Source of the DNA: Croceivirga sp.
GTDB lineage: Bacteria; Bacteroidota; Bacteroidia; Flavobacteriales; Flavobacteriaceae
Length of the DNA stretch: 64,000 nucleotides
NCBI GenBank assembly: GCA_028284665.1
Contig: JANQRG010000037.1
Coordinates: forward strand, 1-64,000
Reading direction: 5' to 3'
Positions 26,745-36,329 of this stretch are shown piece after piece. The position numbers and the translations under genes were made by a program. Each line of letters begins with the position of its first letter. Positions within the stretch are counted from its first letter, which is position 1. The notes under the pieces were generated by a model that did no database searches, had not been told where the DNA came from, and saw only the letters and a list, made by a program, of their open reading frames with translations.

Positions 26745-27482
26745 ATGAGACTAAAAAATAAAGTAGCCATCGTTACCGGGGGGTCCAGGGGCATTGGACA
26801 AGCGGTTTCCGAATTGTTTGCAAAGGAAGCTGCCACCGTAATCATAGTGGATTTGCTTCCTCAGGGAGCGGAAGTGGCCAATGGAATTAATGCGGCTGGC
26901 GGTAACGCTGAGTTCCATTCCGTTTCCGTTACCGATAAAGCGGCCATCGCATCCCTGTTTGAAAGAGTTAATAGGGAACATGGGAAAATCGATATTCTGA
27001 TAAATAATGCGGGGATCACCCGTGACCGTACTTTGGAAAAAATGAGCGAAGAAGAGTGGGATGCAGTGATAGCGGTGAATCTAAAAGGGGTGTTTATTTG
27101 TACCCAAGCTGTGGTACCCTACATGAAAGCCAATACATACGGTCGCATTGTAAGCGCAGCTTCAAATGTAGGACTACGCGGTAATTTTGGTCAGACCAAT
27201 TATGCCGCGACCAAAGCCGGGGTGATTGCCATGAGTAAAACCTGGACCACGGAATTGGGCAAGTATGGGATAACAGCTAACGCCATAGCTCCGGGCTTTA
27301 CCATGACGGATATGGTGAAGAAAATCCCGGAAGAACACTTTAAAGCCATTGCCGCCAGTATTCCGTTAAAGACGGTCGCCCAACCTATTGACATTGCTTA
27401 TGGCTATTTGTATTTAGCATCGGATGAGGCACGATTTGTTTCTGGAATCTGCTTAACCATTGATGGAGGAATTTCACGATAA
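26745..27482 (+). CDS. SDR, 3-oxoacyl-ACP/acetoacetyl-CoA reductase-like
   Basis: A 245-residue SDR close to FabG/PhaB: GGSRGIGQAVSE, NNAGITRDRTLEKM, YAATKAGV and the C-terminal FVSGICLTIDGG. The NNAGITRD and 'YAATKAG' strings are typical of beta-ketoacyl reductases. Here it more likely interconverts 3-hydroxyacyl-CoA and 3-ketoacyl-CoA together with the MaoC hydratase encoded 4 bases downstream. A standalone housekeeping FabG role is less likely because no other fatty-acid synthesis gene is nearby. Confidence 0.88.
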   Translation: MRLKNKVAIVTGGSRGIGQAVSELFAKEAATVIIVDLLPQGAEVANGINAAGGNAEFHSVSVTDKAAIASLFERVNREHGKIDILINNAGITRDRTLEKMSEEEWDAVIAVNLKGVFICTQAVVPYMKANTYGRIVSAASNVGLRGNFGQTNYAATKAGVIAMSKTWTTELGKYGITANAIAPGFTMTDMVKKIPEEHFKAIAASIPLKTVAQPIDIAYGYLYLASDEARFVSGICLTIDGGISR

Positions 27483-27486
27483 AAGT

Positions 27487-27957
27487 ATGAAGATGGCAAA
27501 ATTGGTAGTAACGGACCTAAACGAATTCAAAACCTGGAAAGGTAAAGAACTTCCGAAAGGGGATTGGTTGGTGGTGACCCAAGAAATGATTGATGACTTC
27601 GCTAAGGCGACTCAGGATTTTCAATGGATACACGTAGATGTTGAAAAAGCCGAAAAGCACTCTCCTTTTAAAAAGCCTGTTGCCCATGGATTCTTATCCT
27701 TGTCCCTATTTTCAAAAATGTTGGGTGATTTGGTTACTGTCAAATCAGTTCAAATGGGTGTGAACTATGGTTTGAACAAAGTTAGATTTCCAAGTCCTGT
27801 CGTGGTGGATAGTCGTCTTCGCATAACAGGAAGTATTGCTGAAGTTGAGTGGTATGGAGAAACAGGGTTAAAAATAACCTGGAACTGCACAGCAGAAATC
27901 GAAAATTCAGAAAAGCCAGCCTGCGTAGCAGAATTTATCAGTTTAATGTTCGAGTAA
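27487..27957 (+). CDS. MaoC-like (R)-specific enoyl-CoA hydratase
   Basis: About 156 residues forming a single hot-dog domain with the hydratase-2 motif: the pair Asp and His in TQDFQWIHVDVEKAE, and PVAHGFLSLSLFSKM. MaoC hydratases add water to 2-enoyl-CoA to give the (R)-3-hydroxyacyl-CoA. ATG at 27487 (or 27493) is preferred to the 27460 start, which would overlap the SDR gene. Pairing with the FabG-like SDR suggests a hydration-plus-dehydrogenation module. Confidence 0.88.
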   Translation: MKMAKLVVTDLNEFKTWKGKELPKGDWLVVTQEMIDDFAKATQDFQWIHVDVEKAEKHSPFKKPVAHGFLSLSLFSKMLGDLVTVKSVQMGVNYGLNKVRFPSPVVVDSRLRITGSIAEVEWYGETGLKITWNCTAEIENSEKPACVAEFISLMFE

Positions 27958-28041
27958 CCCAAAGGTTTCAAAGTGGTTATAAAGTAACTTAGTTTGCAAT
28001 TTTGTAAATTAAGGCAGCTATTACTGAAATGAACGACTTTA

Positions 28042-29859
28042 ATGACTCGATTATTTGACTTGCTCTATCATCAGCAAGAGAAGTTTCCCCTAGAAAAAGC
28101 CCTCAATTCCCGAAATTCAAACAACGAATGGCGATCCTACAGTACCGATCAAGTGGTAGAAATGGCGGAACAAGCAGCTTCCGGCTTGTTATCCCTGGGA
28201 TTGAATAAAGGCGATAAAATTGCTTTAGTTGCCTATAAAAATCGCCCTGAATGGCTGATCATGGATTTTGCCATCCAAATGGCAGGAATGATAAGTGTAC
28301 CCCTATATCCAACAATTAGTATCGGGGAATACGAGTACATTTTAAATGAAGCCGAGGTAAAAGTGGTTTTTTGTGGCGCTTTGGATTTGGTGGATAAATT
28401 GACTGCAGCTAAAAAGAAGGTCAAAACACTCAAGCACATCTATGTTTTTGATAAAGAAACCGAAGGTGCCTATTGGAGCTCAATTTTTAACGCGTTACAT
28501 GCCGATGAGGTTGAGAATATCAAAAGTGGAATACGATCTGAAGATCTGGCAACAATTATTTACACCTCCGGCACCACTGGAAATCCCAAGGGCGTAATGC
28601 TTAGCCATTCCAACATCCTACATGTAGTCAAAGAGACCTCACCGCATTTGACTGCTGAAGCAGGAGAAAATGTACTGAGTTTTTTACCACTTTGTCACAT
28701 TTTTGAACGTGCTGTTGCCATGGTATATGTTTATATGGGAGCACAGGTTCATTTTGTAGGAACAGATAATCTTAGTGGTCCGGAAGGCGATCTACAGGCC
28801 GTAAAACCCGTTACCTTTTGCGCGGTACCACGTCTACTTGAAAAAGTATATGAGGCCATATACAATAAGGGGTTGGCTTTGGAGGGCGTTAAAAAGAAGC
28901 TGTTTTTCTGGGCTTTGGAAATGACGAATGATTACCAAATCAATCAGAAGCTATCTTTTGGAAAGCGACTGAAGTGGAAAGTTGCAGACAAGCTAGTTTT
29001 TAGTAAATGGCGGGAGGCGCTTGGAGGTAATGTAAAAGCCATCATCACAGGTGCAGCCCCTTGCCCTGTAAAAATTATTCAGGTCTTTTGTGCTGCGGGA
29101 ATTCCCATTCGTGAAGGTTACGGATTAACAGAGACCTCTCCCACGATAACAATAAACACCATGGAGGATGATGGTGTCATTTTGGGTACAACCGGTCCCA
29201 TTATCAATGGTGTTGAGGTCCATGTCGATACCAATGGCGAATATCGGGAAGGAGAAGGCGAGATTTTGACCCATGGTCCTAATGTTATGAAAGGCTATTA
29301 TAAAAAACCTGAGGCTACGGCTAAGGTATTTACAGAAATGGATGGAAAACAGTGGTTCCGTACCGGCGATATTGGAACAATTGTTCATGGGAATAACGGG
29401 CGAAAGTTTCTTAAGATCACGGACCGTAAAAAGGAACTCCTAAAGACTTCTGGTGGCAAATACGTAGCGCCGGCACCAATTGAAAATAAGATGAAAGAGG
29501 ACTTTTTAATCGAGCAGATGATGGTGGTAGGCGATAAACAAAAATTCGTTACCGCTTTGATTGTTCCGGCAGAAGAGGCCCTGAAGAATTGGTGCGAGGC
29601 AAAAGCATTGGAATGGAAGGGTCTGGAACATATGGTACAGCATAAAAAGGTGCTAAAAAAGTATCAAAAAGTCATTGATAGCTACAATCCACAGTTTAGC
29701 CATATTGAACAGGTCAAGAAGTTCACTTTAGTTCCCAAACCATGGTTGCCGTTACATGAAGATGGTAGCGAGTCTGAGTTAACACCGACCTTAAAGTTAA
29801 AAAGGAGGGTCATTCGTAAGAAGTTTGCCAAAGAAATTGCAGACCTTTATGCGGACTAA
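28042..29859 (+). CDS. Long-chain acyl-CoA synthetase (AMP-forming)
   Basis: A 605-residue adenylating enzyme that activates a carboxylic acid to its CoA thioester. Signatures: the P-loop YTSGTTGNPKGV, the GYGLTETSP core motif, RTGDIG and DRKKELLKTSGGKY in the hinge and C-terminal domain. Length and the latter motif place it in the long-chain FACL group associated with eukaryotic ACSL-like proteins. It is the only acyl-CoA-forming enzyme in the run and so probably provides its entry step. Confidence 0.93.
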   Translation: MTRLFDLLYHQQEKFPLEKALNSRNSNNEWRSYSTDQVVEMAEQAASGLLSLGLNKGDKIALVAYKNRPEWLIMDFAIQMAGMISVPLYPTISIGEYEYILNEAEVKVVFCGALDLVDKLTAAKKKVKTLKHIYVFDKETEGAYWSSIFNALHADEVENIKSGIRSEDLATIIYTSGTTGNPKGVMLSHSNILHVVKETSPHLTAEAGENVLSFLPLCHIFERAVAMVYVYMGAQVHFVGTDNLSGPEGDLQAVKPVTFCAVPRLLEKVYEAIYNKGLALEGVKKKLFFWALEMTNDYQINQKLSFGKRLKWKVADKLVFSKWREALGGNVKAIITGAAPCPVKIIQVFCAAGIPIREGYGLTETSPTITINTMEDDGVILGTTGPIINGVEVHVDTNGEYREGEGEILTHGPNVMKGYYKKPEATAKVFTEMDGKQWFRTGDIGTIVHGNNGRKFLKITDRKKELLKTSGGKYVAPAPIENKMKEDFLIEQMMVVGDKQKFVTALIVPAEEALKNWCEAKALEWKGLEHMVQHKKVLKKYQKVIDSYNPQFSHIEQVKKFTLVPKPWLPLHEDGSESELTPTLKLKRRVIRKKFAKEIADLYAD

Positions 29860-29868
29860 CAACAGTTT

Positions 29869-30327
29869 ATGAATCCACCTTCGAATTTTAAAGTAAACCT
29901 CTTTACTTTTTTTAACCTTCCATCTGCATGGTGGTGTGGTGTGCGATTGAAATATATGGACGATACCAAAGCCGTGGCTACGGTAAAGCATCGATGGTTC
30001 AATCAAAACCCTTTCAATTCAATGTTTTGGGCGGTTCAGGGTATGGCAGCCGAATTTACAACAGGTATCATGGTTTCTACTGCAATTCGGCAAAGTGGAC
30101 GAAAAATCTCCATGTTGGTCCAGAACAATAAGGCCAATTTTTCAAAAAAAGCCACGGGAAGAATCACCTTTACTTGTGAAGATGGACATTTGATCGCCGA
30201 CGCACTAAAAAAGACCATCGCTACCGGGGAAGGACAAACCATTTGGATGAAATCTGTTGGAGTCAATCAAGATGGGGTAGTGGTGTCTACCTTTAATTTT
30301 GAATGGACGGTACGTTTAAAGGCATAA
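29869..30327 (+). CDS. DUF4442 hot-dog protein (thioesterase-like)
   Basis: A 152-residue protein with the DUF4442 pattern: FFNLPSAWWCGVRLKYMDD, KHRWFNQNPFNSMFWAVQGMAAEFTTG. The NP(F)NS(M)F(W)A segment marks DUF4442, which adopts the PaiI-like hot-dog thioesterase fold. It probably binds or hydrolyses acyl-CoA. The gene begins 9 bases after the ligase stop and is the last of the run; about 195 bases without a recognisable feature follow. Confidence 0.85.
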   Translation: MNPPSNFKVNLFTFFNLPSAWWCGVRLKYMDDTKAVATVKHRWFNQNPFNSMFWAVQGMAAEFTTGIMVSTAIRQSGRKISMLVQNNKANFSKKATGRITFTCEDGHLIADALKKTIATGEGQTIWMKSVGVNQDGVVVSTFNFEWTVRLKA

Positions 30328-30523
30328 TCCATAACACATCTCAATACCTGTAAGCACTTAATTACAAGAACACAAAACAGCGACAAGAAAATAAATGCCC
30401 ACTGAATTGACGTTGCCGTGTCATATCCTTCTTAAGAAGTAAATAACGATTATTTAATATTGGTAAAATCAGAATGGAGTGATGTTTGATCATTTTTAAA
30501 GAACGATCAAAAAGACAATCCAA

Positions 30524-31519
30524 ATGAAGAAATTATCAGGACTATTGATTTCGGTTTTCGTGTTTATGAGTTGTAATGAAGATGACAATTCCCCCATTGC
30601 ACCTGCCGCAGAATTGAGTGGAGTATGGTCGGTATCGTCTATCGAAAAGAATGTGCCCTTAGGTGCTGTTTGGGGAAATAGTGAGTGTTTATATGCCGTG
30701 GGAGGTTCTTTAGCTGTTGACCCAAGTATACATTTAGGGACGGTTTTAAGGAAAGTTGATGGGGCCTGGGTAATTGAAAAAGAAGATTTCAATTCAAGAT
30801 TGGTACTTCTGGGTATTGCAGGGCTTTCATGTGATGAAATATATGTAGTTGGGCAGGTCGCTGATGGAGTTGATAAAGGTATCGTATTAAAATTTGATGG
30901 AAATGAATGGGAAGAAATAAGAAATGATATTGTCTTCTCGAATATTGAAATCGTTGAAGGAACAGTGTATCTGACCGCGTGGGATGGTTTGTACAAAATG
31001 GAATCAAATCAGCTAATAAAGATTTTTGATGCTACTGATTTTATTACAACGGATGTTTGGGGCATTAACAACCAACTTTATCTGGTTGGTCACTCCGGAG
31101 AACAGGATTATATACTTAACTACGATGGCGACACTTGGTTAACGATGTATGAAGGTGAGCGGTTTCAAGAAAACTTTTTGGATAATATCGAGGGTATTTC
31201 GGAAAATGAAATATATGCTACCGGTACCGGCGGTAGCATACTAAAATACGATGGTGAGAACTGGCAAATAATAGAAAGTGGTCTTCTGCCAATAGGAGGG
31301 TTCAAAATCTTTAATTCAAAAGAGTTATACCTTGCTACAAGTAGATTTAGAACGGGCAATAAAATATATCGATATGATTTAGAGCAGCAAGAACTTGTAA
31401 CGGTTTTTGAAGCTGACATTCCTTTTTATGGCCTTTGGGGAAGCAATGAAGTTGGTATTTATGCGGTGGGTACAGAAGGAACTATTGTTCATAATACCAT
31501 TTTAAACAAAGTCGATTAA
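30524..31519 (+). CDS. Lipoprotein with beta-propeller-like repeats
   Basis: A 331-residue exported lipoprotein (signal ending VFMSC). The body shows repeated blades of the form 'G-x-S-x-x-E-I-Y-x-x-G ... x-L-K-(F/Y)-D-G-x-x-W', for example near CDEIYVVGQ, ENEIYATGTGG and VGIYAVGTEG. This suggests a six- or seven-bladed propeller. No catalytic motif is visible; such proteins usually bind ligands or partners at the surface. Function unknown. Confidence 0.7.
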   Translation: MKKLSGLLISVFVFMSCNEDDNSPIAPAAELSGVWSVSSIEKNVPLGAVWGNSECLYAVGGSLAVDPSIHLGTVLRKVDGAWVIEKEDFNSRLVLLGIAGLSCDEIYVVGQVADGVDKGIVLKFDGNEWEEIRNDIVFSNIEIVEGTVYLTAWDGLYKMESNQLIKIFDATDFITTDVWGINNQLYLVGHSGEQDYILNYDGDTWLTMYEGERFQENFLDNIEGISENEIYATGTGGSILKYDGENWQIIESGLLPIGGFKIFNSKELYLATSRFRTGNKIYRYDLEQQELVTVFEADIPFYGLWGSNEVGIYAVGTEGTIVHNTILNKVD

Positions 31520-31922
31520 AAAGGGACTATTTTCTAAAGTTCATAAGGTAATCCCTTACGACACCATACCAATGAATTGTTTCTAACCAATAGTTATGGC
31601 AACAATTTTTTTGAGATACTATGAGTAGCATAGATCATAAATAGACTAACTCAATTGCTTTCAGTACATCCTTTATTTTTCCGTTTAACAGTGGTTTTCA
31701 CCAGAATCGCCGGTTTGTAATAAACCCTTTCTTGGATAGCTTTTAAAGCGGGGTCACAAATACTTAGGCTTATAAGTTGGTAATTATTTCTTTCCTCATC
31801 TCACCCGGTGGCAATCCAGCGGGAAAATGGCCCAATTGTTAAATAATCTTAAATCCCATTTTCGCTATTAAACCAATTGGATAAGGTAAAGTCACAGGTA
31901 TGATCGTAAAAACAACGTACCC
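31520..31922. other. 403-base gap without a recognised gene
   Basis: No terminator, tRNA or clear promoter seen. On the minus strand a 49-codon stretch ending near 31660 looks weakly coding (ALKAIQERVYYKPAILVKTT) but has no start codon and stop codons directly upstream. It may be a decayed gene or chance. Confidence 0.3.
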
Positions 31923-33218
31923 ATGTATTACTTAAAAAACACCGTTTTCCTAACCCTTTTGATAATCGTATCCTGTTCGACGGATTCGGAAGATATAGCT
32001 CCGGAAGAGACAATTGATGACACGGCAGATATCGCAATTGACAACTTACCTGATATTTCAGGTTATCCCATTGTAGGTACTGAACAAACACTTTCTTACG
32101 ACAATACCACTATCATGTCCTTGCCTTCTTCTGGTACTGACTTCTTTGGCCAAAATTCAAACTACTTGGGTACAAAACCGGACTATCAGGACAACGGCGA
32201 TGGCACGGTAACCGATAGGGTTACCGGCTTAATGTGGACACAAAGTCCGGACTTGAACGATGATGGTGTTATTGATACCAATGATAAGATCGCTCAGGCC
32301 GATGCGGAACGTGAAGCTGCCGTAAGTACTTTTGCCGGATATGACGACTGGCGTTTACCAACAATCAAAGAGCTGTACTCCCTGGCGATGTTCTATGGGG
32401 CCGAACCTGAGGTATTTGCTACGGCGCAAGGTAGCGCCGTGCCTTATATTGACACTGATATGTTTGAATTTGGATATGGCGACCTCGATGCTGGGGAGCG
32501 TATCATTGATGCGCAATTTGCCTCATCTACTATCTACACCAGTACAACTATGAACGGTGATAAGACAATGTTTGGTTTCAATTTTGCCGATGGTAGAATA
32601 AAAGGATATCCTACTGACTTCAATCCCATAAATCCAAATGAGGCTAACAAGTTCTATGTAAGATACGTAAGAGGGAATACCGCTTATGGGGTGAATGACT
32701 TCTTTGATAACGGCGATGGAACCATTACAGATAATGCTACCGGTCTGATGTGGAAGCAAGATGACGAAGGGTTAGCGATGTTATGGGAGGATGCCCTGGA
32801 ACATGCAGAGAACTACGAATTTGCTAGCTATTCCGACTGGAGGCTTCCAGATACCAAGGAGTTACAAAGTATCATTGATTACTCACGGTCACCTTCTACC
32901 ACAAACTCGGCGGCTATAGATGACCTATTCAATGCCACCCAGGTTACCAATGAGGCGGGGCAAGCCGATTATCCCATGTATTGGACAAATACAACGTTTA
33001 GTACCCAATCACAAGATAATGGGGCGTATGCTATTTATCTCTGCTTTGGTAGAGCAATGGGGTACATAAATGGCGAATGGTTAGACGTACATGGAGCCGG
33101 AGCGCAGCGAAGTGACCCTAAAACGGGGAATCCGGATGATTACCCTGAGGGCCATGGCCCGCAAGGTGACGCTATCCGCATTAACAACTTTGTGCGCCTG
33201 GTCAGATACGCAAACTGA
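31923..33218 (+). CDS. DUF1566 lipoprotein with two Lcl-type C-terminal domains
   Basis: A 431-residue lipoprotein (lipobox LLIIVSC). Two homologous halves each contain 'DNGDGT(V/I)TD..TGLMW ... YDDWRLP..KEL', the DUF1566/Lcl_C signature: about 85-250 and 260-430. In the first half an EF-hand-like loop is inserted (DLNDDGVIDTND), suggesting calcium binding. Lcl-type domains occur in surface and adhesion proteins; function here unknown. No operon partner is close. Confidence 0.82.
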   Translation: MYYLKNTVFLTLLIIVSCSTDSEDIAPEETIDDTADIAIDNLPDISGYPIVGTEQTLSYDNTTIMSLPSSGTDFFGQNSNYLGTKPDYQDNGDGTVTDRVTGLMWTQSPDLNDDGVIDTNDKIAQADAEREAAVSTFAGYDDWRLPTIKELYSLAMFYGAEPEVFATAQGSAVPYIDTDMFEFGYGDLDAGERIIDAQFASSTIYTSTTMNGDKTMFGFNFADGRIKGYPTDFNPINPNEANKFYVRYVRGNTAYGVNDFFDNGDGTITDNATGLMWKQDDEGLAMLWEDALEHAENYEFASYSDWRLPDTKELQSIIDYSRSPSTTNSAAIDDLFNATQVTNEAGQADYPMYWTNTTFSTQSQDNGAYAIYLCFGRAMGYINGEWLDVHGAGAQRSDPKTGNPDDYPEGHGPQGDAIRINNFVRLVRYAN

Positions 33219-33312
33219 TGGCGCATCACCCGCAAAGCAAGAATACAGTGTCACTTTGTAACAAACCATCTGATTTTTGCACTTATATTTAAAACTTAAA
33301 ATAAGAACAGAT

Positions 33313-34119
33313 ATGAGTAGCACAAACCACGAAATAGACTATCAGATTTACGGAGAAGAAATGCAATATGTGGAGATCGAGTTAGATCCGCAAGAAGCTG
33401 TTGTAGCAGAAGCCGGGAGCTTTATGATGATGGATACCGATATTAAAATGGACACCATCTTTGGGGATGGCTCCAACCAGGATTCCGGGGTATTGGGAAA
33501 ATTATTTTCTGCAGGAAAGCGTTTGTTAACCGGAGAAAGCTTGTTTATGACGGCCTTCTTGAATGTGGGTCAGGGCAAAAAGCAGGTGAGTTTCGCTTCG
33601 CCCTATCCAGGCAAGATCGTTCCTATTGACCTTTCGCAAAACGGAGGAAAGTTTATCTGCCAGAAAGACGCTTTTCTTTGCGCTGCAAAAGGGGTATCTG
33701 TGGGTATTGAGTTTTCAAAACGTTTGGGACGTGGCTTCTTTGGTGGAGAAGGTTTTATCATGCAAAAATTGGAAGGAGACGGAATGGCCTTTGTACATGC
33801 GGGAGGCACCATGGCAAAAAAGACCTTAGCCCCGGGAGAACAACTAAGAGTAGACACCGGTTGTATCGTTGGTTTCTCCAAGGATGTCGATTACAATATT
33901 GAATTTGTTGGCGGGATCCGAAATACGGTCTTTGGCGGCGAAGGGCTTTTCTTTGCTTCCTTGCGAGGCCCTGGAACGGTCTATATCCAATCCTTGCCGT
34001 TTAGCCGTTTGGCAAGTAGGGTCTGGGCAGCAGCCCCGCGTGGAGGTGGAAAGGACAAAGGCGAAGGAAGTGTTCTGGGTGGCCTTGGCGATATTGTGAT
34101 GGGGGATAATCGGTTTTAA
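33313..34119 (+). CDS. TIGR00266/AIM24-family protein
   Basis: A 268-residue cytoplasmic beta-rich protein with AIM24/TIGR00266 traits: [45 protein letters not shown] and [14 protein letters not shown]. It forms a triple-stranded beta-helix fold of unknown function, conserved from bacteria to mitochondria. ATG at 33313 is preferred to the 33277 start because family members begin just before this EIDYQI region. It stands alone. Confidence 0.85.
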   Translation: MSSTNHEIDYQIYGEEMQYVEIELDPQEAVVAEAGSFMMMDTDIKMDTIFGDGSNQDSGVLGKLFSAGKRLLTGESLFMTAFLNVGQGKKQVSFASPYPGKIVPIDLSQNGGKFICQKDAFLCAAKGVSVGIEFSKRLGRGFFGGEGFIMQKLEGDGMAFVHAGGTMAKKTLAPGEQLRVDTGCIVGFSKDVDYNIEFVGGIRNTVFGGEGLFFASLRGPGTVYIQSLPFSRLASRVWAAAPRGGGKDKGEGSVLGGLGDIVMGDNRF

Positions 34120-34206
34120 GGGGCAAGATGTCGGTTGCTGGAAGCTCGATGTTCTTCATCCTTATGGAGTCGTAATTTCGTTTTTAGCTGAAAAGAAAGT
34201 ATTTGA

Positions 34207-34569
34207 ATGGAAAGGGATCCTAAATTCAAGTTTGAAAGGCTCCGAATTTGGCAGGATCCAATGGATTTAGGAGAGTAGGTAAATAAACTTACCGATACAT
34301 TTCCTCAAAAAGAACTTTACAATCTATCTTCCCAAGCGTGTCGTGCGATCGATTCTGTTGCTCTAAACATTTCCGAAGGCGCAATACTACAATCAAACGC
34401 TGAGTTTCGTAAATTTTTAGGTTATTCTATACGCTCTTTGGCGGAAGTGGTATCTTGCTTGCACAAGGCAAACCGCAGAAAGTATTTGCCTGAAGAAGAG
34501 TTTGAAAAATATTATCAGAAGTGTTTCAAATTGATGAACATGATTATTGCATTTAGAAATGCTTTGTAA
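34207..34569 (+). pseudogene. Four-helix-bundle protein (23S rRNA IVS type), broken by a stop codon
   Basis: Reading from ATG 34207 gives a 120-codon frame with one internal TAG at 34276-34278. Upstream codons read KFERLRIWQDPMDLGE, downstream codons VNKLTDTFPQKELYNLSS, RAIDSVALNISEG, EFRKFLGYSIRSLAEV and MNMIIAFRNAL: the full pattern of the TIGR02436 four-helix-bundle family, continuous in frame across the stop. A single base change (e.g. GAG or CAG to TAG) would explain it. The family is found in rRNA intervening sequences and, more often, as free-standing genes of unknown role. The 5' neighbourhood (34120-34206) holds nothing recognised. Confidence 0.85.
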
Positions 34570-34610
34570 TAGAAATACATCAGGCATCGAACCTCTAACA
34601 CCAAACAAGA

Positions 34611-35264
34611 ATGAATTTCCAAAACCTTTTTCGTTTTCTAGAGCAACTTCAGCAAAACAACCATAAAGAATGGATGGACGCCAACAGGAAGTGGTACCAG
34701 GAAGTGCGGCAGGATTTTGTAGGCTGGTTAGATGGTTTGGATGCGGAATTGATGGCAAGTGATGACGACTACTATCCTACCCCGGGGAAAAAAGGAATAA
34801 ATCGGATCAACAACAACCTGATGTTCCATCCCAATAAACCGGTATATAAAGATCATTTTGGGGCGGGACTGGATAAGGCGCCAAAATCGGCTGATTTTTA
34901 CATTCACATAGGTCTGAATGAGTGCATGTTGGCAGGAGGCTTTTGGCGGCCAGACCCAAAGACGCTTCGTAATATCCGGGACGGCATTGATTACAATGGG
35001 GAGGAATTAGTGGCTATTCTCAATAAAGATTCCTTTACGGATACTTTTGGTGATCTTTATAAAGATGAAAAATTGACCAACGCCCCAAAAGGGTTTTCGG
35101 CGGACCATCCTCATATCGAGCTATTAAAGAATAAGTCTTTTGCGGTGGCAAAAGCGATCACTCCCGAAATGATTCTGCACCCGGATTTTGACGCCCTGGT
35201 GCTGGATGTGTATTTTGAGATGTTACCTTTTCGCAGGTACCTCAATGAAGCTGCATTGTTGTAA
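34611..35264 (+). CDS. DUF2461-domain protein
   Basis: A 217-residue cytoplasmic protein with the DUF2461 (TIGR02453) pattern: FLEQLQQNNHKEWMDANRKWYQEVRQDF at the N-terminus, INRINNNLMFHPNKPVYKDHFG, and FYIHIGLNECMLAGGFWRPDPKTLRNIR. Function unknown; the family is common in Bacteroidetes. It starts 41 bases after the broken four-helix-bundle gene and 34 bases before a Crp/Fnr gene, so may be co-transcribed with the latter. Confidence 0.88.
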   Translation: MNFQNLFRFLEQLQQNNHKEWMDANRKWYQEVRQDFVGWLDGLDAELMASDDDYYPTPGKKGINRINNNLMFHPNKPVYKDHFGAGLDKAPKSADFYIHIGLNECMLAGGFWRPDPKTLRNIRDGIDYNGEELVAILNKDSFTDTFGDLYKDEKLTNAPKGFSADHPHIELLKNKSFAVAKAITPEMILHPDFDALVLDVYFEMLPFRRYLNEAALL

Positions 35265-35298
35265 CATCGCTGACCGCAATTGAAACTGTTTTGTTGAA

Positions 35299-35913
35299 AT
35301 GGAACAGAGAGAACACCCAAAAGGTTTTTTGGATGCCGGTGAACCACTGCTACTTCGCAATATGCAACGCTATGTTGCATTAGACGACGCAGAAAAGCAA
35401 TGCATTCGAAAGGCTTTTAAGCAGATCAGGGTTCCCCGAAAGACGAGCATCCTGGAGCAGGGCAGGCCATGCCGGTATTTTTATTTTGTAGAATCCGGAA
35501 GTCTACGCGCATTTCATAGCAATGCCAAAGGTAAAGAGGCGACGATGATGTTTGCTATACAGGATTGGTGGATAACGGACATGGCTACTTTCATGGAGCG
35601 GAAACCGGCATTAATTTCATTGGAATCCTTGGAAGAATGCCTACTCTTCTCAGTTGATCTAACAACTTTAGAGCAGCTATTACAAAAGCTACCTAAGCTG
35701 GAAAGATACTTTAGGATACTGTTTCAACGCGCCTATGTACGCGAGCAAATGCGAGCTTTGGATGCTATTTCGTATACCGTAGAGGAACGGTATCATCGTT
35801 TTCTTCAAAAATATCCTCAAATAGTAGAAAAGGTGTCTCAAAAGCAGCTGGCCTCTTACCTTGGTGTTACCCCGGAATTCTTGAGCACGGTAAAGAAAAA
35901 AAGCACCTCTTAA
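35299..35913 (+). CDS. Crp/Fnr-family transcriptional regulator
   Basis: A 204-residue protein: an N-terminal beta-roll (TSILEQGRPCRYFYFVESGSLRAF), a dimerisation helix, and a helix-turn-helix (SQKQLASYLGVTPEFLSTVKKK). It lacks Fnr-type Cys ligands. It is distinct in sequence from the regulator at 16994. It lies 53 bases before the DUF4406-NudK pair, which it may control. Confidence 0.85.
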   Translation: MEQREHPKGFLDAGEPLLLRNMQRYVALDDAEKQCIRKAFKQIRVPRKTSILEQGRPCRYFYFVESGSLRAFHSNAKGKEATMMFAIQDWWITDMATFMERKPALISLESLEECLLFSVDLTTLEQLLQKLPKLERYFRILFQRAYVREQMRALDAISYTVEERYHRFLQKYPQIVEKVSQKQLASYLGVTPEFLSTVKKKSTS

Positions 35914-35966
35914 ACTATCTTAATAGTTCTTTGGATGTAATTTGGTTTCTTTGAAAAAAAAGAAAA

Positions 35967-36329
35967 ATGCAATTAATACTAATTGCCGGTCCTTATAGAA
36001 GTGGCACCGGAAACGATCCTGTTTTGATTCAAAAGAATATGGATAATCTGGAGGCAATGGCGCTCCCCATATTTCGTAAGGGTCATGTACCAATTATTGG
36101 GGAATGGGTGGCCAACCCTTTGATCAGTCTTGCAGGTTCAAAAGAGGTTGGAGATGCGATCTTTACCGAATTACAATATCCCGTTGCACATAGACTCTTG
36201 ACAAAGTGCGATGCCATTTTACGGATTAAAGGAGCTTCTAAAGGGGCGGATCAGGATGTAGCCTTGGGCGAAAAATTGGGCCTAACCATTTACCACAGTT
36301 TGGACGAAATCCCGGATAATAATGGGTAA
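35967..36329 (+). CDS. DUF4406 protein, nucleoside deoxyribosyltransferase-like
   Basis: A 120-residue protein with the DUF4406 pattern: LIAGPYRSG at the start, [49 protein letters not shown]. The fold belongs to the nucleoside 2-deoxyribosyltransferase/MazG-linked superfamily. Its end overlaps the NudK gene by 8 bases. A link to nucleotide or nucleotide-sugar hygiene is suggested by that neighbour, not shown. Confidence 0.8.
   Translation: MQLILIAGPYRSGTGNDPVLIQKNMDNLEAMALPIFRKGHVPIIGEWVANPLISLAGSKEVGDAIFTELQYPVAHRLLTKCDAILRIKGASKGADQDVALGEKLGLTIYHSLDEIPDNNG

Noticed and set aside
17672..30327. Reading the acyl-CoA run as a polyketide or other biosynthetic cluster
   Set aside because: There is no ketosynthase, carrier protein or thiolase; enzyme set fits catabolism better.
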